Source: Bacteroidales bacterium (GTDB lineage Bacteria; Bacteroidota; Bacteroidia; Bacteroidales; Tenuifilaceae). Taken from it: a DNA stretch of 64,000 nucleotides. The translations under genes and the position numbers were made by a program. Shown piece by piece: positions 7,458-15,644 of the stretch (the first letter of the stretch is position 1; the number at the start of each line of letters is the position of its first letter). A model generated the notes under the pieces. It did no database searches. It was given only the letters and a program-made list of their open reading frames with translations, and had not been told where the DNA came from. The stretch lies in assembly GCA_013141385.1 (NCBI GenBank), contig JABFRB010000002.1:310001-374000 (forward strand). The letters are read 5' to 3'.

Positions 7458-8753
7458 ATGAAAGTAGTCAACATAGTCCCCGGTTTTGGCGGAACATTCT
7501 ATTGCGGAAACTGTCTTCGCGATAGTGCCTATGTAAAATCATTGAAAGCAGAGGGTCACGAGGCAATAACATTGCCTTTATACCTCCCATTAACTTCAAA
7601 GGATTATACGTCCGAAAATGATATTCCCGTTTTCTATGGTGCGGTGAACATATATCTAGGCCAGAATTTCCGCCTTTTTAGGCGTATGCCTAAATGGCTG
7701 CACAACTTTTTTAACTCTCCGTTTATCCTAAGATATGCAGCCAAAAAATCGGGTTCAACCCGTGCTGCTGGTCTTGAGGAGATGACCATATCGATGCTAA
7801 AAGGCGCAGATGGCTTTCAAAAAGATGAACTTGATGAGCTGATCTATTTTTTAAAACATCACGAAAAACCCGATGTCGTTCACCTTTCGAACGCTTTACT
7901 ATTAGGCCTAGCCAGAAAGATTAAAGATGAATTACAAATTCCAGTGGTTTGCTCCCTTCAGGATGAGGATGTTTGGGTTGATGCAATGGATGAGCCATAC
8001 AGGAGTAGAATATGGAAGTTGATGGGAGAAAAGGCATTCGACACCGATGCCTTAATCGCAGTTAGCGATTTTTTTGCAAAGCAGATGAAACAAAAAATGT
8101 CGATCCCTAATGAAATGCTCCATGTAGTTCATATTGGTGTTGATCCATCAAAATACTCTGTTAAAGTTCCAAACCTTGATGTACCTACTATTGGATACCT
8201 TTCGAGGCTTAACAAGGAGAATGGCTTTGAGATTCTTGTTGATGCATTTATTAGGTTAAAAGAGAATCCAAAATTTAGCAATGCTAGACTTAAGGTTACT
8301 GGAGGTAAAACAGGAGATGATGATAAGTTTATAAGTCGACAAGTTGATAAGCTAAAAAGGGAAGGCTTTCAGAATGATATTGAGTTTATCGAGGATTTTA
8401 GAACTGAATCATTGGGCAACTTTTTTGAAGGATTAACGCTTTTATCAGTACCCGTTCTTGAAGGTGAAGCGTTTGGGCTTTACCAGATTGAATCGTTAGC
8501 ATCAGGAATACCTCTGGTGCAACCCAGACTAGGTGCTTTTCCTGAGATTATTGAGGCATCTGGGGGCGGAGTAATCTATCAACCTAATACATCAGAAGCT
8601 TTGGCTCAAAAACTTGCCGAAGTGCTATCAGATTCTGAGCAGATAAAGTTGATGAGCATCAATGGTCGAAAATCGGTTGAGGAAAAATTTAATACTTCAA
8701 TTCTTATCCAAAGGATGATTGAAGTTTATATGTCGGTAGTTAATAAAAACTGA
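7458..8753 (+). CDS. glycosyltransferase family 4-type (GT-B) protein
   Basis: A 431-residue cytoplasmic or membrane-associated glycosyltransferase that should move a sugar from a nucleotide sugar to an acceptor not visible from sequence. The N-terminal Rossmann half begins with VPGFGGTFYCGNCLRD, a glycine-rich loop followed by an unusual cysteine pair. The donor-binding half shows GYLSRLNKENG and the E-x7-E type motif EGEAFGLYQIESLASGIP with PRLGAFPEII, as in GT4 enzymes. No signal peptide or membrane segment is evident. The gene stands alone between two dispersed palindromic repeats and ahead of an ABC exporter, so a link to export of a glycoconjugate is possible but not shown. Confidence 0.88.
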   Translation: MKVVNIVPGFGGTFYCGNCLRDSAYVKSLKAEGHEAITLPLYLPLTSKDYTSENDIPVFYGAVNIYLGQNFRLFRRMPKWLHNFFNSPFILRYAAKKSGSTRAAGLEEMTISMLKGADGFQKDELDELIYFLKHHEKPDVVHLSNALLLGLARKIKDELQIPVVCSLQDEDVWVDAMDEPYRSRIWKLMGEKAFDTDALIAVSDFFAKQMKQKMSIPNEMLHVVHIGVDPSKYSVKVPNLDVPTIGYLSRLNKENGFEILVDAFIRLKENPKFSNARLKVTGGKTGDDDKFISRQVDKLKREGFQNDIEFIEDFRTESLGNFFEGLTLLSVPVLEGEAFGLYQIESLASGIPLVQPRLGAFPEIIEASGGGVIYQPNTSEALAQKLAEVLSDSEQIKLMSINGRKSVEEKFNTSILIQRMIEVYMSVVNKN

Positions 8754-8806
8754 ACGCAAAGGCACGAAGACGCAAAGTCTTCTTAGCGCCTTGGCGTCTT
8801 AGCGTT
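8753..8806. repeat. dispersed imperfect palindrome, family B (AACGCAAAG type)
   Basis: Runs from AACGCAAAGGCACGAAGACGC to GGCGTCTTAGCGTT, the second part being roughly the reverse complement of the first. The related sequence at 9505-9564 lies on the other side of the ABC ATPase gene, so that gene is bracketed by this family. Confidence 0.75.
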
Positions 8807-8820
8807 TAAATTTTAGATAT

Positions 8821-9495
8821 ATGATAATCGAACTAAACAAGGTTGGCAAATCCTATATAAATCCCGGAACAAATATCCATCGTGATGTTTTAGCGGATAT
8901 AAATTTTCAGGTTAACTCTGGCGATTCAATTGCTATTGTTGGCCCTTCGGGCTCGGGGAAAAGTACACTGCTAAATATTATTGGAACACTGGATACTCCA
9001 TCATCTGGAATTGTTAAATTTAAAGGAGATGATGTAGTTTCATTTGATGAAAAGCGATTAGCACAAGTTAGGAATAGGAGCATTGGCTTTGTATTTCAAT
9101 CTCACCACCTTCTTCCACAGCTTAGTTTGATTGAGAATGTGTTAGTTCCTGTTATCCCCAATGTAAAGGTCAATGGCAAAGCCATATCTGCAAGAGCAAT
9201 GGAATTGCTCGATAGCGTTGGTCTTGCGGATAGAATTCATCAACGCCCCGGACAGCTATCGGGAGGAGAATGTCAGCGAGCAGCATTGGTAAGGGCTTTA
9301 ATTAATCAGCCAGAGCTTATCCTTGCCGATGAACCAACCGGTTCTCTTGATCAGGATTCTGCTGCTCAACTTGGCGACTTGCTATTAGATATCAATAAAA
9401 AGCATAATGTAGCCATTGTTGTAGTAACCCATTCGTTGACCCTTGCTGAAAAAATGAAAGCAATTTATCGTTTATCGCATGGGAAATTGGAGTAG
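8821..9495 (+). CDS. ABC transporter ATP-binding protein, LolD/MacB type
   Basis: A 224-residue ATPase subunit. Walker A is GPSGSGKST (near residues 41-49), the Q-loop is VFQSHHLLPQL, the ABC signature is LSGGECQRAALVRAL, Walker B is LILADEPTGSLD, and the H-loop is VVTHS. The HLLP segment after the Q-loop and the short length place it with the LolD/MacB/FtsE group, whose partners are FtsX-like permeases and which drive export or mechanotransmission across the envelope rather than import. The large permease 79 bp downstream is the natural partner. A dispersed repeat lies in the gap between the two genes. Confidence 0.94.
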   Translation: MIIELNKVGKSYINPGTNIHRDVLADINFQVNSGDSIAIVGPSGSGKSTLLNIIGTLDTPSSGIVKFKGDDVVSFDEKRLAQVRNRSIGFVFQSHHLLPQLSLIENVLVPVIPNVKVNGKAISARAMELLDSVGLADRIHQRPGQLSGGECQRAALVRALINQPELILADEPTGSLDQDSAAQLGDLLLDINKKHNVAIVVVTHSLTLAEKMKAIYRLSHGKLE

Positions 9496-9504
9496 TATTA
9501 TAAA

Positions 9505-9564
9505 CTTAGCGTCTTGGCGCCTTTGCGTTAAAGTATTTAAACGCTAAGACACAAAGACGCAAAG
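9505..9564. repeat. dispersed imperfect palindrome, family B, second copy
   Basis: The arms at 9505-9529 and 9540-9564 pair imperfectly around a short AT spacer and share the words CTTAGCGTCTTGGCGC, TTTGCGTT and AACGCTAAGAC with the copy at 8753-8806. It occupies most of the gap between the ATPase and its permease. Confidence 0.75.
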
Positions 9565-9573
9565 AAAAGAAAT

Positions 9574-12500
9574 ATGACAGTAATAAAATTCATCATACAA
9601 AGCATCCGATTTTATTGGCGTCAGCATCTAGCAGTGTTTCTTGGAACTGTTATTAGTACTGCTGTCCTAACAGGTGCTCTAATTATTGGTGATTCTGTAA
9701 AGATGAGCCTTAATAAACTTGTTGATGTTCGTTTGGGTAAAACCCGTTTTGCACTTCAAGCAGGCGACCGTTTTGTTCGTGCTAAATTGGCATCCGAAAT
9801 AGGCGTAAAGATGAATACCGCAACAGCATCACTTCTTATGGTTCAGGGAATTGCTATAAATCCTGAATCAGAGTCTAGAATAAACAAAATTCAGGTAGTT
9901 GGCATTGATAGTAGTTTTTGGAAACTTTCAGATATTAAAATAGATGACTTATCAAGTGATGAAGCCATAATTAGCACTAATATCTCACAAAAACTGAACA
10001 TTAAGGTTGGTGATGAATTCCTACTAAGGGTTGAAAAAACAAGCGTAATCCCTCTCAATGCACCTTTTTCACAGGATATTGATCCATCTGTTGCCATACG
10101 ACTTAAGGTCAAATCAATTACAGATGATAGCAGTATGGGACGATTCAGCCTAAAGAGCAATCAGGCAGCACCCTACAATGTTTTTATCTCAAGAGATATT
10201 TTATCAAAAAAACTTGATTTAACAGGTAAGGCAAACGTAATTCTAGTTGCTGATAACCTCAATGAGATTTTATCCGATAAAGATGTAAACAACGCTTTTA
10301 AGGAGACTTTTCAACTGGAGGATGCAAGTATTAGGATTCGTGAACTAAGCGAATCAAATAGGTACGAGATTCTTTCTGAGAGGATTTTTATTGATGAACC
10401 GATTGCAAAATCTATTCTTAATCTTAATATTCCTCACGAAACGGCACTGACCTATCTTGTAAATGCTATCAGTTTTAAAGGCAAAGAGACACCTTACTCC
10501 TTTGTATCAGCGGCATCAGCACCCATAGTTGATGAAAATCTCAAGGATGATGAGGTTGTTGTGAATGATTGGTTGGTAAAGGATTTAGGAATTCGCGTTG
10601 GTGATTCAATCTCTTTTAAATACTTTATAATTGGTTCTTTAAGAACCATTAAAGAGGTTGGAAAGTCTTTTATTGTTAAGGGTGTTGTTCCCACGCACTC
10701 TAGTCTTATTAATAATTCATTGATGCCTCTTTTCCCCGGATTAGCTGATGCTGGTAGTTGCCACGATTGGAATACTGGTGTCCCAATCGATTTAGATAAA
10801 ATAAGGGATAAGGATGAAAAGTATTGGAACGAATATAAGGGTACTCCAAAAGCTTTAATATCAATGCAAGCAGGATTGAATCTTTGGGGTAATAAATTCG
10901 GAAATTATACATCTATCCGTTTTGATAAGAAAAAAATTCAACTTGAAGAGTTAAACCGCGATATTCTCAAAAGCATAAAACCCGAAGATATCGGTTTGAC
11001 TTTTACACCTGTTTATACTCAAGGGCTGAACTCAGCCAATAATTCAGTAGATTTCGGAAGTTTATTCCTTAGCCTTAGCTTCTTTGTTATTGCCGCAGGA
11101 ATACTTCTTACGGTGCTGATTTATTCTCTAAATACAGAATCACGCAGGGAGGAAATTGGAATCCTTTCAGGTTTGGGATTTGAGCGAAAGTTGATAGTAA
11201 GAATTCGATTTGGAGAATCAATCCTTGTTACTTTGTTGGGCGGTATTGTAGGTTCCTTATTGGGTATCCTTTACAATTATGGACTCCTATGGGGATTAAA
11301 CTCAGTTTGGCAGGGTGCAGTCCGAACCAGTAATTTGGAAGTATTTATACAACCTACAACTGTATTAATTGGTGCGATTAGCGGAATTATTATTGCGTTG
11401 ATATCAGTCTACATTGTAACCCGACGAAAGCTAAAGCAACCAATAGTTACATTGATTAAGAGCGGATTCGAAAATCCTTTAAAAGTTGCTAAAAGATATC
11501 TTAGCCTAGATAAACTTATTGCTATTGTTTCAATAGTAGGCGCAGTTGCAATATCCATCTATTCATTGTTTTTACCGGGAGAAATAAATGCCGAGATGTT
11601 TCTTTCAGCAGGTGGCTTGTTTCTTATCGGATGCATTGCTTTGTTTGGTTGGTATCTGAGGGTTGCAAGGGTTCGGATGCATACAACACCTCTTAGTTTT
11701 ACCCAACTTGCCCTGAAAAATGCTGGGAGAAGTAAGAATAGGAGTCTTACAACAATAGCTCTTTTAGCCCTTGGAACTTTTAGCATCATTATTACTGGGG
11801 CAAACCGAAAGACTTTTTATGGAGTCGAAAACCTTCGTCAATCGGGTACTGGCGGATTTTTATTTTGGACTGAAACCACATTGCCAATTCAGTACAACTT
11901 GAATACTCCGAATGGTAAAATTAAGTTAGGTTTAGATAATGAAGATATTCTGAAAGGAGTTGATTTTATACAAATCCATGGTCTATCAGGTGATGATGCC
12001 AGTTGTCTAAATCTTAATCAGGTTCAGCGACCTAGGATTTTGGGTGTAAACCCAGAGACATTTGGTAGTAGGCATTCTTTCTCGTTTGTTGGCTATCATA
12101 ATGGAGTTAACACAAAAAATACATGGCTTGAGTTAAAGAAGAGTTTTGGCGATGATGTTATTCCTGCAATTGCAGACCAAACGGTTATTACATGGGGTCT
12201 TAAAAAAGCGGTTGGCGATACTTTGGTTTACCTAAACGAATCTGGGAAAAAAATAAAACTGCTACTGATTGCTGCCCTCGATAACTCTATTTTTCAAGGT
12301 AACTTACTGATTGCCGATAGTCTGTTTGTTAAGAACTTCCCATCCTCAAGCGGTTCAAGGATTATGTTGATTGATGCTCCCTCTGCAAAGCAGGAGCAGC
12401 TTTCGCAGCTATTAAACACAACCTTTACAGATTATGGTATTGAACTTACTCCAACTACAGCACGCTTAGCCGAATTCAACTCAGTTGAAAATACCTACCT

Positions 12501-12873
12501 AACCGTTTTTATGGTTCTCGGCGGGCTTGGTGTAATCATTGGCACTTTTGGGTTTGGCGTGGTTTTGCTCCGCAATACCCTCGAACGCCGCTCCGAAATT
12601 GCCCTGATGACGGCTATAGGTTATAGAAAGAGCCAAATATTTAGGCTAATATTTATCGAGAATCTATTCCTTCTAATTACAGGGCTTATTTGTGGAATAA
12701 CATCAGCATTTATAGGAATTCTACCATCAATCCTTTCACCTTCATTCACAATGCCTGCAGAGTTTATTTCAATCCTCGTTTTAATTGTCTTTATAAGCGG
12801 TGTAGTTTGGATTTACTTTCCGGCGAGAAATGCGATAAAAGGGAAAATAATTAGGGGGTTGAGGGAGGAGTGA
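9574..12873 (+). CDS. ABC transporter permease with two FtsX-like domains
   Basis: A 1099-residue inner-membrane protein with about ten hydrophobic segments: one near residues 15-37, three near 488-620, three in the middle (LIAIVSIVGAVAISIYSLF, MFLSAGGLFLIGCIALFGW, SLTTIALLALGTFSIIITGA) and three at the end. Two FtsX modules are recognisable, each with the cytoplasmic coupling motif (RREEIGILSGLGFERK and RRSEIALMTAIGYRKSQ). Large extracytoplasmic domains fill the first 450 residues and the stretch after about 750. This is the long, duplicated type of FtsX-like permease, working with the ATPase just upstream. Likely roles are export or release of a lipid, lipoprotein or peptide; the substrate is unknown. 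Confidence 0.9.
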   Translation: MTVIKFIIQSIRFYWRQHLAVFLGTVISTAVLTGALIIGDSVKMSLNKLVDVRLGKTRFALQAGDRFVRAKLASEIGVKMNTATASLLMVQGIAINPESESRINKIQVVGIDSSFWKLSDIKIDDLSSDEAIISTNISQKLNIKVGDEFLLRVEKTSVIPLNAPFSQDIDPSVAIRLKVKSITDDSSMGRFSLKSNQAAPYNVFISRDILSKKLDLTGKANVILVADNLNEILSDKDVNNAFKETFQLEDASIRIRELSESNRYEILSERIFIDEPIAKSILNLNIPHETALTYLVNAISFKGKETPYSFVSAASAPIVDENLKDDEVVVNDWLVKDLGIRVGDSISFKYFIIGSLRTIKEVGKSFIVKGVVPTHSSLINNSLMPLFPGLADAGSCHDWNTGVPIDLDKIRDKDEKYWNEYKGTPKALISMQAGLNLWGNKFGNYTSIRFDKKKIQLEELNRDILKSIKPEDIGLTFTPVYTQGLNSANNSVDFGSLFLSLSFFVIAAGILLTVLIYSLNTESRREEIGILSGLGFERKLIVRIRFGESILVTLLGGIVGSLLGILYNYGLLWGLNSVWQGAVRTSNLEVFIQPTTVLIGAISGIIIALISVYIVTRRKLKQPIVTLIKSGFENPLKVAKRYLSLDKLIAIVSIVGAVAISIYSLFLPGEINAEMFLSAGGLFLIGCIALFGWYLRVARVRMHTTPLSFTQLALKNAGRSKNRSLTTIALLALGTFSIIITGANRKTFYGVENLRQSGTGGFLFWTETTLPIQYNLNTPNGKIKLGLDNEDILKGVDFIQIHGLSGDDASCLNLNQVQRPRILGVNPETFGSRHSFSFVGYHNGVNTKNTWLELKKSFGDDVIPAIADQTVITWGLKKAVGDTLVYLNESGKKIKLLLIAALDNSIFQGNLLIADSLFVKNFPSSSGSRIMLIDAPSAKQEQLSQLLNTTFTDYGIELTPTTARLAEFNSVENTYLTVFMVLGGLGVIIGTFGFGVVLLRNTLERRSEIALMTAIGYRKSQIFRLIFIENLFLLITGLICGITSAFIGILPSILSPSFTMPAEFISILVLIVFISGVVWIYFPARNAIKGKIIRGLREE

Positions 12874-12901
12874 TTTTCAACCTCCAGAACCCTAAGTCAT
12901 C

Positions 12902-12942
12902 AATCCTTGTTCTTAGATATATTAGATCTAAGAACAAGGATT
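12902..12942. repeat. perfect 17-bp inverted repeat, family A, third copy
   Basis: AATCCTTGTTCTTAGAT (12902-12918) and ATCTAAGAACAAGGATT (12926-12942) are exact reverse complements and share the AATCCTTGTTCTTA core with the two other family A copies. It lies between two converging genes and could slow transcription from both sides, although it has no T tract. Confidence 0.85.
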
Positions 12943-12980
12943 TACGATTTTAGAAATAAGATTGTTATAGCGAACCGATA

Positions 12981-15215
12981 TTACTTCCTTTCAAAACAGA
13001 ACAAATGATGTTGACCTCTTACAAAGATTAACCCATCCGAAATTGCTGGGGTAGCCATACATATCTCGCCAATAGGATTTATTGTAATTTGCTCGAACTC
13101 TGGACCGGCTTTAACTACAATGATACCCTTTTCTTCGCTGGTAAAATATAATTTTCCATCAGCGGCCACTGGCGAAGCAGTGAATGCTTGCCCATCTTTT
13201 AGTGTTTCTTTGTACTTCTTCTCACCAGTATTAGCATCATAACAGGTTAGTGCACCATTGTTACCCAATGTATACAAATAACCATTGTATGCTATTGGAG
13301 TTGGCATATAGGTGCCGCCTCGTTTAGTGCGCCATTGAATAAATTGACCGGAATTTAAACTGTCTGCAATCGAGATATTACCAGAGCCTCCCGGTTTAAT
13401 TGCATAGATAGGTTGAACAGGTGGATAACCGCCAGTTACAAATATCAGATCATTATGAGAAATAGGCGTCCCTACAGTAACTTCTGAATTGGGTGATAAT
13501 CTCCATAGCTCTTCACCAGTTTTTGGATTATATCCCCTAATAAATTTAGAAGAATTTGTAATCAGCTCATCACGGGTAGCACCTTGATATATTGTTGGAG
13601 TTCCCCATGATGATATCTCCTCACGTTTGGTTTTCCATACTTCATTACCAGTCTCTAGATCATAAGCAGCTATAAACGATTCCTTTGATCTATCACATTG
13701 TACAATTACTGTACTCCCATATATAATTGGAGAACTTGCATGTCCCCATTGAGTTTCCTCCTCAAAGAACCAGCCTGCATCTAATATCCCAAGATCTTTT
13801 CTCCATTTTTCATTCCCTTTTAAATCGTAACAAACCATACCCTCAGATCCAAAAATCGCAACAACATACTCGCCATCAGTTGTTGGGGTTGAGTTTGCCT
13901 GAGTTCCCTTTGGATGTCTTTTAACTCTTGGTATTCCTTCATACGCTTTCTTTTCCCAAAGAATCTTTCCGCTTTTCTTGTCGATACAATACATTTTCCA
14001 AATATGAGATGAATTGTCCTTTGCAGGTTCAACATCACCATAAAGGCCTACTCGATATTCAGCAGTTGTATCGCTACTCAAAGCGGTAGAAAGAAAAACC
14101 TTGTCGTTCCAAATAATAGGGCAGGAATGGGCTAGCCCCGGGATGTATGTTTTCCACATTAAATTTGTCCCTTTGGTAGCATCAAAGTTCAAAGGAGGGA
14201 ATTGTCCATCGGCTATTCCATTGGCTTGATTTCCTCTAAATGATGGCCAGTTTAAAGGTTTTACAACTTTACCCGTTAAATCTACAAACTCTTCCTTCTT
14301 AACAGATGTTTCAGTTTTCGGCTGATCAACAACTTTGAAAAATTGGGTAGTATTTCCTCCTTGATTTACTGTTAGGCTTATGGGGATATTTTGAACTATT
14401 TCAAACGAAACGGTAATTCCCGAAACATCAGTTAAAGTGTATTTATTTCCCTCTTGTAATGAAAGGGTATATTCTGGGCTACCATTAAAGCTAACAGTAA
14501 GATTTGATTCTTTGATATTGGTAACAATCCTGCTTTCATCTTTGCTTTTATATACCCCAATTAAAGATTTATTAATTTCCCCTTTTGATTCCTGTTTCTC
14601 AGGTAGTTTAGCACCGACTTGTGTTAGGGAAGCAATTATGCTCTCGTTTTTTGATGCAGTTGCAGAAACTAATGCCTTTGAGAGTGACGCATCACTAAGT
14701 TTTGTGATTTGTAGGATTTGTGAAACTATTTTGGAATTTCCATTTCTAATAGCTGTTAGCAAAGCATTATCTACGCCTGCTGCCCCTTTTTCAATTAGTA
14801 ACTTAACGACTTCTGGAAGTTCGCCATAAACAGCATAGATTAAAGGTTCATCTGTGCTTATATCGGCACCATGATTAATCATGCTTTTAATAATTTCAAC
14901 ATTATTTTTGATAAGAGCCCATAGAAATGAAGAATATCCGTAAAATGAGTCCTTAATATTTGGATTGGCTCCTCTTTCAAGAAGGAGATTAACCACTTCA
15001 AGATTACCTTTATCGGTAGCAAACATTAATGCAGTGGCCCCATACGGAGTTTTGACATTTACATCGATGCCTTTATCGAGTAATTCTTTTAACGTTTTAG
15101 TGTCGTTATTCTTTGCTGCTTTCCAGAATATTTCATTCTGATCCTGCGCATAAAGGTTTGTCGTAAAAAGAAATACGAGAATTAGATTTAAGATGGTTTT
15201 TGGATTCATAAGCAT
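12981..15215 (-). CDS. exported ankyrin-repeat / PQQ-like propeller fusion protein
   Basis: About 744 residues in three parts. A signal peptide (ending near LYAQ) is followed by ankyrin repeats (TPYGATALMFATDKGNLEVV, LLLERGANPNIKD and related units over roughly 180 residues), a middle beta-rich part, and a PQQ-like propeller starting at the WPSFRGN motif with blades such as GKILWEKKAYEG, GNEVWKTKREE and GEELWRLSPN. An upstream in-frame TTG exists at 15257, but it overlaps the likely promoter element, so the ATG at 15215 (or 15209, in-frame two codons later) is preferred. Ankyrin and propeller are both interaction modules, so a periplasmic scaffold is likely. The propeller part resembles the truncated gene at the window start. 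Confidence 0.88.
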   Translation of the reverse strand: MLMNPKTILNLILVFLFTTNLYAQDQNEIFWKAAKNNDTKTLKELLDKGIDVNVKTPYGATALMFATDKGNLEVVNLLLERGANPNIKDSFYGYSSFLWALIKNNVEIIKSMINHGADISTDEPLIYAVYGELPEVVKLLIEKGAAGVDNALLTAIRNGNSKIVSQILQITKLSDASLSKALVSATASKNESIIASLTQVGAKLPEKQESKGEINKSLIGVYKSKDESRIVTNIKESNLTVSFNGSPEYTLSLQEGNKYTLTDVSGITVSFEIVQNIPISLTVNQGGNTTQFFKVVDQPKTETSVKKEEFVDLTGKVVKPLNWPSFRGNQANGIADGQFPPLNFDATKGTNLMWKTYIPGLAHSCPIIWNDKVFLSTALSSDTTAEYRVGLYGDVEPAKDNSSHIWKMYCIDKKSGKILWEKKAYEGIPRVKRHPKGTQANSTPTTDGEYVVAIFGSEGMVCYDLKGNEKWRKDLGILDAGWFFEEETQWGHASSPIIYGSTVIVQCDRSKESFIAAYDLETGNEVWKTKREEISSWGTPTIYQGATRDELITNSSKFIRGYNPKTGEELWRLSPNSEVTVGTPISHNDLIFVTGGYPPVQPIYAIKPGGSGNISIADSLNSGQFIQWRTKRGGTYMPTPIAYNGYLYTLGNNGALTCYDANTGEKKYKETLKDGQAFTASPVAADGKLYFTSEEKGIIVVKAGPEFEQITINPIGEICMATPAISDGLIFVRGQHHLFCFERK

Positions 15216-15254
15216 TTTTTTATTAGTAATAGTGCCTTTTTTAAATATTTTTAT

Positions 15255-15262
15255 CAAAAGTA
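15255..15262 (-). promoter_or_regulatory. Bacteroidota-type -7 element for ankyrin-propeller gene
   Basis: On the minus strand this reads TACTTTTG, a full match to TAnnTTTG. It places transcription start about 40 bases before the preferred ATG and excludes the longer TTG-initiated reading. Confidence 0.55.
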
Positions 15263-15418
15263 GCTTTTTAGTAAATATAAGAATTTGATATTGTCTATTT
15301 TCTTTAAAAAGTTAATAAAGCAAAACATTTCCAAAATTTGCAGTAGGGTATTTTCATGCTTATTTGTATTATAATCAAAACGCAATAAATCAATTATAAT
15401 AACTTAAAAAATATAGCC

Positions 15419-15535
15419 ATGATTAACTACATCACTTACCGAAAAGTTAATGTGTCAAATAATGAGGTATTTATTCTAAAAGCAGTTGCTTTGAGCATGA
15501 TAATAGCATTGATTTGTTTGCAATTAACCCTTTAA
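15419..15535 (+). CDS. possible 38-residue small protein with hydrophobic C-terminus
   Basis: An uncertain small frame in the gap before the first glycosidase-like gene. It starts MINYITYRKVN and ends in one hydrophobic helix (AVALSMIIALICLQL). No family is recognised. After its stop another frame stays open from 15528 to the next gene and encodes a plausible-looking stretch (FVFDAKNLTGG), so the region could also be the frameshifted remnant of a longer gene. Evidence is only the start codon, the hydrophobic end and the position. Confidence 0.25.
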   Translation: MINYITYRKVNVSNNEVFILKAVALSMIIALICLQLTL

Positions 15536-15644
15536 CTCGATTGAACCCTTTGTTTTTGATGCAAAAAACCTGACCGGAGGAGTAACTGATAACAGGAAAT
15601 TCTATTCAGCAAAAAATGATGTATTTTCCAAAAAAGAAGGAAAT

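Noticed and set aside
15216-15257. Longer TTG start of the ankyrin-propeller protein
   Set aside because: The TTG overlaps the likely -7 promoter element, and the added residues would precede a normal signal peptide.
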